From NCBI RefSeq assembly GCF_002706745.1, contig NZ_CP017702.1, positions 1,426,001 through 1,490,000 on the forward strand: 64,000 nt of DNA, in the 5' to 3' direction. The translations under genes and the position numbers were made by a program. Under the pieces are notes generated by a model. The model was not told where the DNA came from, searched no databases, and saw only the letters and a list, made by a program, of their open reading frames with translations. Positions 28,441 through 38,992 of this stretch are shown here, in pieces (within the stretch, counting starts at the first letter, position 1; each line of letters begins with the position of its first letter). This DNA comes from Companilactobacillus farciminis KCTC 3681 = DSM 20184. Lineage in GTDB: Bacteria > Bacillota > Bacilli > Lactobacillales > Lactobacillaceae.

Positions 28441-28722
28441 TTATAAAGATGTAAAGAAAGTAACCAATCCTAAAACGATTCCTGGCAAATTAGCAATCAC
28501 TACTGGCCAATCATGTTTCTTTTTTAAAAGCCCATAAGAAACCCATAAAGTACTATTGAGAGCTGCGCATAGGGGCTGAATAGGATTTCCTTGTGATCCA
28601 TTAAGATTATCCATAATTTGTGGTATATAAGAAACATACATCAGAATAGAAAAAATTGTAGCTAATCTACTGACATAAAAAAGTCCATCTTTTTTCTTTG
28701 TAATTATTTTTGTTTGTTCCAT
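28441..28722 (-). CDS. SemiSWEET-type sugar transporter
   Basis: 93 residues with three membrane spans, the size of a bacterial SemiSWEET, which works as a dimer and lets sugars pass by facilitated diffusion. The PQ-loop signature SYIPQIMDNL is in span 1 (about residues 32-41). LNSTLWVSYGLLKKKHDWPV in span 2 and ANLPGIVLGLVTFF in span 3 follow the family pattern. It is the last gene of the ROK-GH1-SemiSWEET operon, nine bases after the glucosidase. Import of unphosphorylated beta-glucosides is inferred. Confidence 0.88.
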   Translation of the reverse strand: MEQTKIITKKKDGLFYVSRLATIFSILMYVSYIPQIMDNLNGSQGNPIQPLCAALNSTLWVSYGLLKKKHDWPVVIANLPGIVLGLVTFFTSL

Positions 28723-28730
28723 AGTTCACC

Positions 28731-31107
<2,377 letters not shown>

Positions 31108-31164
31108 TTTTATTACCTCTTTTATATGTTTTATTATTATTCTTCTGTTAAAATTCAATTAACT

Positions 31165-31200
31165 AATCATGCTTTTTATATACGAATATAGCTATCATTG
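31165..31200. promoter_or_regulatory. Candidate AraC-type operator between the ROK operon and the regulator
   Basis: AATCATGCTTTTTATA (31165-31180) and AATATAGCTATCATTG (31185-31200) have GCT cores exactly 20 bp apart. The first shares the 12 bases ATGCTTTTTATA with the rhamnosidase promoter region. AraC-type regulators usually bind such direct repeats about two helical turns apart. No experiment; the binding partner is inferred. Confidence 0.5.
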
Positions 31201-31211
31201 AGGTAATCGAT

Positions 31212-32324
31212 ATGGAAATAGAAAAAATTTCACAATGGTTTCACGAAGCAACCAATTTATCAGTCTTTTTGTATGCTGATTCAAATCATTTATCAAAGGT
31301 ATTCAAGATGACCGTTGCCCCCAATCTTTCAGAACGACTTAGCAATAAAATTTTAAAAGATATTAATTCTAAAATAACTATTAATCTTTTTGCCCAAATT
31401 GGATCCATCGCTTCATTTAGGTTAGAAAAAACAAAAGTTCTTATCTGGGCTACATCAACTGCAATTAACGGTAACGGAGCCTACGCTGACAAAGTTCCAC
31501 TAACTGATTTCAATACTTTTCAAGCTCAACTGAAGATATTTTATTTTGCTCTAACAAAATCGGAACCTATTTTTACTCAACAGCAACTAGATTTAAACGA
31601 CTATGGACTTCTAGATCGTCCTAATCAACGTGTTGAATCATTTAACGCTAATAAACCTTCTCACAATGGTTACTTAGCCGAACAACAAATGTTATTGGGA
31701 GTTGAACATGGTAATTTAAAAGAATTTAATAAAAATTACATTGCTTTCATGGATAAAGGTAATTTTGGGATTCTGGCATCATCAGATTTAAGAAGTAAAG
31801 AGAATATTACTGTAGCTGCTACAACGCTTTTCACCCGAGCGGCAATTCGTGGAGGAATGTATGCTGAAAGTGCCTATGAATTGAGTGATGAATGCATAAA
31901 AAAAACAGAATTAAAACAAAACATTACCAATATTTACGAATACACTAGAACAATCGGTGAACGTTTCGTTAAAAACGTTGCTTTGGTAAAAAGAAATAAC
32001 ATTCCTTCATTGATTTATCGGGCACAAGAATATATCTACGACAATTTAACTGTTGTTAAAAATGTCGATGAAATTGCCCAATCCGTTGGTAGCAGTAAAT
32101 CTTATTTAATGCACCTATTTAAGAAAACGACTGGTATCAGCATTATTGAATTCTTAACTTCACAAAAAATTCTTTCTGCCAAACAACTTTTACTTTTTAC
32201 TCAATTACCAATCAGAGAAATATCTGATACTTTAGGTTATGAGAACCCTTCTCAATTATCTAGGGTGTTTAAGAGTACAACCGGTCAAACCCCATCACAA
32301 TTTAGAAAAAATCAGGATCTATAA
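31212..32324 (+). CDS. AraC-family transcriptional regulator
   Basis: 370 residues. The C-terminal about 100 residues hold two helix-turn-helices: NVDEIAQSVGSSKSYLMHLF and PIREISDTLGYENPSQLSRV, ending in the AraC signature FKSTTGQTPSQFRK. The N-terminal about 250 residues have no domain I recognise, apart from similarity in style to the sensing domains of YesN/AraC-like regulators of lactobacilli. Divergent from the ROK-GH1-SemiSWEET operon, it most likely activates that operon on a glycoside signal. Shared operator-like motifs suggest that it also controls the rhamnosidase operon. Confidence 0.9.
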   Translation: MEIEKISQWFHEATNLSVFLYADSNHLSKVFKMTVAPNLSERLSNKILKDINSKITINLFAQIGSIASFRLEKTKVLIWATSTAINGNGAYADKVPLTDFNTFQAQLKIFYFALTKSEPIFTQQQLDLNDYGLLDRPNQRVESFNANKPSHNGYLAEQQMLLGVEHGNLKEFNKNYIAFMDKGNFGILASSDLRSKENITVAATTLFTRAAIRGGMYAESAYELSDECIKKTELKQNITNIYEYTRTIGERFVKNVALVKRNNIPSLIYRAQEYIYDNLTVVKNVDEIAQSVGSSKSYLMHLFKKTTGISIIEFLTSQKILSAKQLLLFTQLPIREISDTLGYENPSQLSRVFKSTTGQTPSQFRKNQDL

Positions 32325-32356
32325 GAAAAAAGTCGACAAATTATTTGCCGACTTTC
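32325..32356. terminator. Bidirectional terminator between the AraC gene and the hydrolase operon
   Basis: AAAGTCGACAAA pairs with TTTGCCGACTTT (one mismatch) between A-rich and T-rich flanks. Confidence 0.75.
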
Positions 32357-32357
32357 T

Positions 32358-33215
32358 TTATTTTAAAAATCGTGCTATTTGATTTAATGCTTGATCAGTT
32401 TCCGGCATATCAAATAATACAAAAACATGGAATAAATCTTGCCAGACGGTCCAAGTTACATCGACATTATTTTTTTGACATAGAAAATTAAGTATTTTGG
32501 AATCATCGTATTTAACTTCTTCACTTCCACAATTGATCATCAATGGTGGAAAACCTTTATAATCACCATAAATTGGAGAAATTAAAGGATCCTTTTTATA
32601 AGGTTCATCAAAATATGGAACTGGGGCACCAGCACCGAGCAACATTGGGTCTCTTTCTTGCAAGAGATATTCCGATGGCAGGATATTTATTTGAGTAATT
32701 ACTGGTGAAAAGACAGCAATTTTATCTGGTAACGATAATCCCTCAGCTTTTAATTGCAAAGTCAAAGTTAAAGCAAGAGTAGCTCCGGCAGATTCTCCAA
32801 AAATAAAGATATGTTTGTAACGTTTTTTAAGAAATTTGTAAGCATTCATAACATCTTCTTGGGCCGCAGGATGTTTCGCTTCCGGCCATTGACGATAATC
32901 AACAGAAAATGCATCATACCCTAAACGTTTGATCAAACCAAAACATAAATTTCTTCGCGACTTAACACTTCCTGTTGCATAAGCCCCACCATGAATAAAT
33001 AATAAAACATTCTCATTACTTGTTCCATAATGATATAACTCACCTTTAGGGTCATCTAGGCTCTCTAATTTGATATCACTAGGTATTGGAATTGAATTAT
33101 TTTTATCAGCGTCTTTTCTTAAAAATACTGCCTGTTCAGGCGTTAAATCATCTGATTGCTGAGTTTTAATACTTTGAGCAATTTTTATTGCTTCTTTTGC
33201 TTGTTTACTTAACAT
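32358..33215 (-). CDS. Alpha/beta hydrolase (HSL-like esterase)
   Basis: 285 residues, alpha/beta-hydrolase-3 type. The oxyanion motif HGGAYATGS (about residues 74-82) and the nucleophile elbow FGESAGATLAL are clear. The Asp is likely in SEEVKYDDS and the His in WQDLFHVF. No signal peptide, so it is cytoplasmic. It is the third gene of the rhamnosidase operon, nine bases after the MFS remnant. It may remove acyl groups (acetyl, coumaroyl or similar) from plant glycosides before or after deglycosylation; that is inference. Confidence 0.88.
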   Translation of the reverse strand: MLSKQAKEAIKIAQSIKTQQSDDLTPEQAVFLRKDADKNNSIPIPSDIKLESLDDPKGELYHYGTSNENVLLFIHGGAYATGSVKSRRNLCFGLIKRLGYDAFSVDYRQWPEAKHPAAQEDVMNAYKFLKKRYKHIFIFGESAGATLALTLTLQLKAEGLSLPDKIAVFSPVITQINILPSEYLLQERDPMLLGAGAPVPYFDEPYKKDPLISPIYGDYKGFPPLMINCGSEEVKYDDSKILNFLCQKNNVDVTWTVWQDLFHVFVLFDMPETDQALNQIARFLK

Positions 33216-33224
33216 TTCTTACTC

Positions 33225-34420
33225 CTAATTTTGCATTTTAATATTTGTATCTTTACGATTATCCTTGTTTTCAAATTTTGAATAATTCAAACCAACTAAT
33301 GTGGAAATAACTAATAAAATGGCAAAGATTACTAATCCAGCTTCAAACGTAAATCCAGCTTCTTGATTACCAAATGCTTTTGCAATAATTTGTGCAAAAT
33401 AAGGAGAAATAAGTGTCCCCACATTGGCACAAGTCATAACAATCGAAGTTGAAAAAGCCACTTGAGACTGTGAAGTCATTTTATTAATATTTGCAACCAT
33501 AGAAGCCATAAAAATTGAAACTGAAATACCAACTAAAATTACACCCAGTCCACTAAACATAAGTGATCTGGAAATCGTTAAAATCAAAAATGAAATCGTG
33601 GCAAAACCTAAACCAATTGCTGTGGTGAATTTGAAATAATGTTTTTGAACATACATGAAAACAAAACCACCGGCAGCCATTGCAAAAGCCATTAAACCTA
33701 ATAAAGTACTAGCATCAGCGGCAGTTCCATAATTTCTTGAAACTACTAACATAGCAAACTTAATCGAAATGAAAGCAAATGTTGCATTGAATAAGAAAGC
33801 AAAAAATGCTAACAACCAAATTTTACCGTCAATTTTCTTACTATCACTAACTGCACCGGTTTCTTCGACCTTACCAACTGTTTTGGGAACATAAATTCCA
33901 ACTAATAGAATAATTGGAATAACAATCAAGTAGACCCAATATGACATCTGCCAACCACTATTGAGCAAAACACCGGCCATATAAGTCATAAAAAACATAC
34001 CTAAACCTTGAAATACACTTGATAGTCCAAGCATTTTTGTTGCTCGCGTCCTTGATACAATTGGATGATCAAAGATTGTGAGAATGACATCAACAATCCT
34101 GTTCCTAATCCTAAAATAATTCTTGAAGCAAAGATCAATGGGAAATTTAACGTAACTGCTGGAACAACCCCACCGATAAAAATCAAGATCAAACCTGTCA
34201 TAATAGTCTTTTTAACAGAAATTAAATCAGCAACCCAATTACTAATTGGAGTGAAAACAATTATTCCTAATGATGGAATCGTCATTAACAATTCGATCGT
34301 TGTGGAACTAATATTTGGAAAGCTTTTCATCATTAGTGGAATGGTAGCGGCTGTCGCTCCGGCGCTAACTGTAAAGACTGACAAAATTAAAATTGCAAAT
34401 CTAGTCATTATTTTTCTCAT
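33225..34420 (-). pseudogene. MFS transporter interrupted by a single-base frameshift
   Basis: Two overlapping frames form one major facilitator. Residues 1-124 (start 34420, MRKIMTRFAILILSVFTVSA, with DLISVKKTIM as the loop 2-3 motif) run into GREQQKCLDY and then stop at 34001. The next frame continues from 34034 with MLGLSSVFQGLGMFFMTYMAG to 33225. The break is at an A5 run (minus strand, 34034-34038): one extra A would restore REQQKMLGLSS and an about 397-residue, 12-span protein. It may be a true null mutation, a phase-variable run, or a homopolymer sequencing error. Its place between GH78 and the hydrolase suggests glycoside import. Confidence 0.85.
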
Positions 34421-34422
34421 AA

Positions 34423-37227
34423 TTATTTATCATCCTTTTCCATAATTTTATTTTTTGAATATTCTCTAAAATAAGCATCAATTTTTTTAATTTGTTCATG
34501 CGTCAATGGAGAAAAACCAATCCCCTTCATTTCATTACTCAATTGCAATAATGAAAATTCTTTAAAGTGATCAAAATTCCCTGGTAATTCAATAAAATTC
34601 CAAAATGGTACTAATTCTCTCAACTTATTGTTAATTTTTTCATCATTAAAATTTTTTAAAGCTGTGTGTACGCTATATGTATTTATAAAAGCAACTGTTG
34701 GTTGATAAGTGATCTCATGATGTCCTGGAGCTAAAACGTCGCCATTTTGATGGACGATGCCATTATCTTTCCATTCCTTTGTATTAGGAAGAATAATTTT
34801 AGCGGGATTATCATAAGGAATATCTATCTTTAAACTTACTTGACTACCTTGTCGATCCTCAATTTTCCAAGAAATTGCAAGCTGACCAGTATTTAAATCC
34901 GTATATCCAGCTAACTTTCTAAATTTTGGTGTAATACGCGGTGCAATAATTAATTGTTCTTTTTGTTGAATACCTAATAGATACTCATAAGACCACTGCA
35001 TAACAGCTCCTGATGAATAATTATTTAAGGAATTCATTCCATTTTCACTGATGGTTCCATTTTCTTGTACTGAATTCCAACGTTCCCAAATAGTTGTTGC
35101 ACCTAATTTAACTTCATTTAACCAACTTGGATAATCATCATTTAAGAATATTTGAACGGCTAAGTCATGTTGATTATTTTCTGTCAAAGCAGGTAACAAT
35201 ACAGGTGTTCCAACAAAACCAGTTGTAAGATGATTTTTATCTTTCTCAATTCGCTCAATAAATTTACTTACCAACTGTTCTTTAAACTTCTTTGGATAAA
35301 GATTTAAATGTAAACAAAGAGCTAATGCTGTTTGTGTATCAGTAATTAGTCTGCCACTAGCTGTGAAAAATTCATTAATAAATGATTCTCTAATTTTATT
35401 AGCCAATAAGCGATAGTAGTCAAATTCTCTTTTTGCATTAAGGACTTGTGCTGTTTTAGAAACTATTAAAGTTGATTGATAATAATATGCACTGGCTATT
35501 AAATCATCAGGTGTCTTACCTTTGAGATGAAAAATATCTTCAGTATCTAAAGCCAACCAATCTCCCAATTGATCAGAATCAAGCCATAAAAATTCATTCT
35601 TAGTTTTTTTAGCATAGTCATGTATCCAATCAACCCAAGACATCATGGCACCAAAATTTTGTTTCAAAATAGTCGTATCTTTATATCGTTGATAAGTGAT
35701 CCAAGGAATAATTGTCGCAACATCACCCCAAACTGCTTTACCACCATCATCGCCATCGACATTTGGTACGTACAATGGAACTTCGCCTTGACGTTGACTT
35801 TGTTCAACTGCTATATCATATGCAAATTTTTTATTGAACTGTGCAGTATTCATGTTATAACTAGCTGTTTTGGCAAAGATAGCAGCATCACCTGTCCAGC
35901 CCAAACGCTCATCACGTTGTGGACAATCAGTTGGAACATCAATAAAATTGCTTTTCTGTCCCCATTGAATGTTACTGAACAACTGATTAACTAGCCCGTT
36001 ATCAGTTTGAATATCACCAATTTGATTCATATCTGAGTACAAAGCTACGGCTTTAAAGTTAGTAACGTCATAATCATTTGATAAGCCGTTCACTTTAGCA
36101 TATCTAAAACCAAAATAAGTAAAATGTGGACGAACTAAATGCTTTATCCCATTACTTACGTAAGTAAAGCTAGCGCGAGCTGAACGTAAATTTTCCCGAT
36201 ATAATTCGCCATTTTGCAAAATTTCACCATATTGAATTTCCACTTTAGTACCTTTTGGCAAATCATTTTCAAATTCAATCCAGCCCGCCATGTTCTGACC
36301 AAAATCTAGAACTAAATTTCCGGCTGGAGTAACAATCTTTTTAGGTCGAAAAATTTCGTGAGCTTTGATAGGTAAACTCAGTCTATCTTTAAGATGCTTA
36401 CTTGGTTGTTCAAAAACTTTTAATGATAATGTTTTTGGAGTCATGGTTTCATCTAAATCTTCTCCATAGTAAATTCCAGAATGTGTAATCTCAGAAGTCT
36501 GAATCTTCCAGGTTTCATCAGTTCCAATCACTTGCAATCTGCCAATATCATCTTCTAAATCTAATTCAGCATTAGTCATTAAGGCATTGCCATATTGATT
36601 TTCTTTACCACCGTGTTCTTTGATACCCAGCTTTCCTTTATACCAACCATCGCCTAAAGAAATTTTTAAGAGATGTGTTCCCGAAGTTTTCAAATATTTC
36701 GTGACATCAAGCGTTGCTATTTGAGTATAGTAACTATAATTAGTAAAGCCTGGTGCCAAATATTCATCCCCAACTTTTTGATTATCGATATAAACTTCAT
36801 ATAAGCCTAAACCCGTTACATATAACCGAGCTTTTTTGACTTTAGAAGTTGCATTAATTTCTTTTATTGCTTGAATGCCGTGAATACCTTCATCTGAACT
36901 ACCAATCCATTGACTATTTTTGAACCCCGTCATTAATCCAGTTTCAAAAAAAGCTTCTTTCTTATAAATTCGATCTTTATCTTTCAATTCGACAAAAACT
37001 TGATATCTAGTTTTACTTTGAAGTTGAAGATCTGGCTGAAATGATAAATCATTTGCTGGTTCCCAATCTGTTGAAAAAATTTCTTTCTTACTATTAGTAA
37101 TTTTTAAACGTTTTAATAATTCATTTGAATAACTATTAGCTTTAATTTGGCAATTTATAAATAGATCATTAAATTCATAACCAACAGGATTTTCCATATG
37201 ATTAATAAATATTTGTTCAAATTCCAC
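34423..37227 (-). CDS. Alpha-L-rhamnosidase (GH78)
   Basis: 934 residues. Order: N-terminal beta domains (about 1-300), a beta-sandwich with FGQNMAGWIEF, the (alpha/alpha)6 barrel (about 400-750), and a C-terminal beta domain. The general acid lies in CPQRDERLGWTGDA (about residue 441) and the base in GATTIWERW (about 725). No signal peptide, so it works inside the cell and its substrates must be imported. A final helical stretch of about 100 residues extends beyond the usual end. The start is GTG 37227, 8 nt after AAGGAGG. First gene of an operon with the MFS and hydrolase genes, with a cre site upstream. Rutinosides, neohesperidosides or terpenyl rhamnosyl-glucosides are likely substrates. 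Confidence 0.93.
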   Translation of the reverse strand: MEFEQIFINHMENPVGYEFNDLFINCQIKANSYSNELLKRLKITNSKKEIFSTDWEPANDLSFQPDLQLQSKTRYQVFVELKDKDRIYKKEAFFETGLMTGFKNSQWIGSSDEGIHGIQAIKEINATSKVKKARLYVTGLGLYEVYIDNQKVGDEYLAPGFTNYSYYTQIATLDVTKYLKTSGTHLLKISLGDGWYKGKLGIKEHGGKENQYGNALMTNAELDLEDDIGRLQVIGTDETWKIQTSEITHSGIYYGEDLDETMTPKTLSLKVFEQPSKHLKDRLSLPIKAHEIFRPKKIVTPAGNLVLDFGQNMAGWIEFENDLPKGTKVEIQYGEILQNGELYRENLRSARASFTYVSNGIKHLVRPHFTYFGFRYAKVNGLSNDYDVTNFKAVALYSDMNQIGDIQTDNGLVNQLFSNIQWGQKSNFIDVPTDCPQRDERLGWTGDAAIFAKTASYNMNTAQFNKKFAYDIAVEQSQRQGEVPLYVPNVDGDDGGKAVWGDVATIIPWITYQRYKDTTILKQNFGAMMSWVDWIHDYAKKTKNEFLWLDSDQLGDWLALDTEDIFHLKGKTPDDLIASAYYYQSTLIVSKTAQVLNAKREFDYYRLLANKIRESFINEFFTASGRLITDTQTALALCLHLNLYPKKFKEQLVSKFIERIEKDKNHLTTGFVGTPVLLPALTENNQHDLAVQIFLNDDYPSWLNEVKLGATTIWERWNSVQENGTISENGMNSLNNYSSGAVMQWSYEYLLGIQQKEQLIIAPRITPKFRKLAGYTDLNTGQLAISWKIEDRQGSQVSLKIDIPYDNPAKIILPNTKEWKDNGIVHQNGDVLAPGHHEITYQPTVAFINTYSVHTALKNFNDEKINNKLRELVPFWNFIELPGNFDHFKEFSLLQLSNEMKGIGFSPLTHEQIKKIDAYFREYSKNKIMEKDDK

Positions 37228-37250
37228 TATGTAAACCTCCTTCAATCATC

Positions 37251-37264
37251 AGTAACCGCTTACA
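37251..37264 (-). promoter_or_regulatory. cre site of the rhamnosidase operon
   Basis: TGTAAGCGGTTACT on the minus strand matches TGWAANCGNTNWCA at 13 of 14 positions. It lies about 25 bp before the GTG start, where bound CcpA would block transcription when preferred sugars are present. Confidence 0.7.
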
Positions 37265-37301
37265 AATAATATAGTATGATTTATCAAAATAATTTATTAA
37301 C

Positions 37302-37340
37302 AAATAATGCTTTTAATTTCAAAATAATGCTTTTTATAAA
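37302..37340 (-). promoter_or_regulatory. Tandem 20-bp-spaced direct repeats upstream of the rhamnosidase
   Basis: AATAATGC occurs at 37303-37310 and again at 37323-37330. Extended, the copies are AAATAATGCTTTTA and AAAATAATGCTTTTTATAAA (plus-strand reading). The spacing of 20 bp and the shared ATGCTTTTTATA (also at 31169-31180) point to an AraC-type regulator, probably the one at 31.2 kb. I see no strong -35/-10 pair here, as expected for an activated promoter. Confidence 0.5.
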
Positions 37341-37428
37341 AAATAATAAAACCCAATAATCACCCTTTAATTATTCAGATACGTTATAATATAAGTTATA
37401 GACCAATATAATTAAGGAGTTGATAATT

Positions 37429-37839
37429 GTGGCTAACGATTTAACGCAACTAACTGCAACCGACTGTTTTGATTATTTTGTAAATCATTTTGAAACACTA
37501 TACAAAAATGAATCGAAGTATCGTAATCTTGCGGTTTTAGATCCAGATATTACCAATATCGAATTGTACAAGAGTCTCAAAGAACACTTTTTGCTGGATG
37601 TTTTAAATAATCCGGAATTCAAAGATTACCAAGTTGATTTTGAACGTGGAATCGATGGTGGTGATAATTTTATTATGGCTGCTTTTACCGACCCAACGGA
37701 TGAGTCAGTCGTGACTGTAGAAATCAATCGTAATGAAACCTCTGAGTCTGTTCTTAATTCCTTTAACAAGGGTATCGAAACGTTACGTTCGACCTTTGCT
37801 CCAGAAGTTTATGAAATGAAAGCAGAGAATCACGCATAA
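37429..37839 (+). CDS. Hypothetical protein (136 aa)
   Basis: GTG start at 37429, nine nt after AAGGAG; a TTG at 37420 touches the ribosome site and is unlikely. An acidic, soluble protein (starts VANDLTQLTATDCFDYFVNH) with no motif I know and no signal peptide. A TATAAT (37385-37390) lies upstream and a terminator follows. The genes on the right are also monocistronic, so context gives no clue. Confidence 0.62.
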   Translation: MANDLTQLTATDCFDYFVNHFETLYKNESKYRNLAVLDPDITNIELYKSLKEHFLLDVLNNPEFKDYQVDFERGIDGGDNFIMAAFTDPTDESVVTVEINRNETSESVLNSFNKGIETLRSTFAPEVYEMKAENHA

Positions 37840-37841
37840 AA

Positions 37842-37883
37842 AGAGAGTCTAGAAATCCTCAATCAGGATTTCTAGGCTCTTTT
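37842..37883 (+). terminator. Terminator after the 136-residue gene
   Basis: AGAG...CTAGAAATCCT pairs with AGGATTTCTAG...CTCT, then TTTT. Confidence 0.8.
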
Positions 37884-37949
37884 GTCGTATTTGGAGAAAA
37901 GTTAAACCATGTTATGATATATATATAATCTTATAAAGGAGTGAATCAA

Positions 37950-38009
37950 ATGCATTCGGCAAAAGTTGCCACCGTAAAATATCTTTCATTCGAGGAATCA
38001 AAGGACTGA
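37950..38009 (+). CDS. Very short ORF (19 aa) ahead of a lipoprotein gene
   Basis: TATAAT at 37924-37929, AAGGAG about 8 nt before ATG 37950, then MHSAKVATVKYLSFEESKD and TGA. The next gene starts 41 nt later with its own AAGGAG. The ribosome site is strong enough to expect translation. It may be a leader peptide, a small secreted or signalling peptide, or the remnant of a larger gene. No family recognised. Confidence 0.45.
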   Translation: MHSAKVATVKYLSFEESKD

Positions 38010-38050
38010 TACCACCTTCTAACTTGCAAAAAAAGTAAGGAGTATCCTCA

Positions 38051-38671
38051 ATGAAAATTTATTTGGCAACAATTACTGTCTGTGCTTTATTTTTAACTGG
38101 TTGTAGTCATAATTCCAAGACTTCAAATATTGACCAAACTGACTTGCAAAAACAACAAATTGTTTTAAAGCGCAACAAAAAGAAGTGGCACCAACAGACA
38201 AAACAAGTCACTCATTCAACATTATCTACTCAAAAAATAATTCCTAAAAAGAACTTGTCTTTAAATCAGCTAAAGAAAAACAGCGACTTTCTCATTCAGG
38301 GAACAGTTATAGATTTCTCCCATAGTAGTAAAAAATCTACAAATGCATCCATTTACGTCAATCACATTATCAGTGGTTCGGAAGATATCTTAGGAAAAAA
38401 TATCGACATCAAACTACCCGGTGGCATTGACCAAAACGTTTATTATCGATCAACTCAATGTCCACTTCCAAAATTGGGACAAAAGATTATCCTCAGATTA
38501 GATAAAACACACAATGAGTATCGAGTCTTAGCACCTAATTCCAATATTTGGGTTGAAAAAGATCACGAATTTGTTTTAAATAACCAAACTATTCGCCAAG
38601 AACCATGTCTAAAAGAAATTACTGAACAATTAAATCAAGCAATCCCTTATCGTTATACGGATCTTTGCTAA
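38051..38671 (+). CDS. Predicted lipoprotein of unknown function (206 aa)
   Basis: Signal peptide MKIYLATITVCALFLTGC with a lipobox LTGC, so a Cys18 diacylglycerol anchor on the outer face of the membrane. A Lys/Gln-rich linker follows, then a beta-rich domain (about residues 75-170) with two Cys pairs possible (CPLP, EPCL, DLC). No family recognised. It is probably co-transcribed with the 19-residue ORF upstream and ends at a terminator. Confidence 0.75.
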   Translation: MKIYLATITVCALFLTGCSHNSKTSNIDQTDLQKQQIVLKRNKKKWHQQTKQVTHSTLSTQKIIPKKNLSLNQLKKNSDFLIQGTVIDFSHSSKKSTNASIYVNHIISGSEDILGKNIDIKLPGGIDQNVYYRSTQCPLPKLGQKIILRLDKTHNEYRVLAPNSNIWVEKDHEFVLNNQTIRQEPCLKEITEQLNQAIPYRYTDLC

Positions 38672-38718
38672 AACAAAAACTGTTTCTAATCATATTTCAT
38701 ATAATTTAAAAGCAAAAT

Positions 38719-38760
38719 AGCCTCTATTTGGAGAATAATCACTCCGAATAGAGGCTTTTG
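38719..38760. terminator. Terminator after the lipoprotein gene
   Basis: AGCCTCTATTTGGAG pairs with CTCCGAATAGAGGCT (one mismatch), then TTTT. Confidence 0.8.
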
Positions 38761-38781
38761 ATTTGTTGGTATTAAACGTAG

Positions 38782-38970
38782 AACCACTATCAAGTCCGGA
38801 ATAGCGAAGAAAATTGGCTCAAATGTGAAATTTCTCTTGGCAATTTATTGCCTAGTGAAAGGCCGAGCTTGAAGACTTTGCCCGGTCTTGGGCTTAGCAA
38901 AGGCTCCAAGTCGCGCCCACATTGTTCCAGCCAAATTTTATTCGCTATGGAGGACGAAATACTTCCACTA
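38782..38970. repeat. Inverted-repeat, MITE-like or structured-RNA element
   Basis: The left end GTCCGGAATAGCGAAGAAAA TTGGCT (38794-38819) and the inverse of the right end (38935-38953) share ATAGCGAA, AAAATT and GGCT with few differences, so the whole 160-190 bp can fold on itself. Inside are further stems: GGCAA/TTGCC around 38840 and AAGAC/GTCTT around 38871-38888. It is visibly richer in G and C than its surroundings. A 68-codon frame on the minus strand covers it but has no ribosome site. No transposase or clear target duplication is seen. It fills the 320-bp gap between the lipoprotein and ROK genes. Confidence 0.5.
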
Positions 38971-38992
38971 ACCGAAGTTAAGAAAAAATCAA

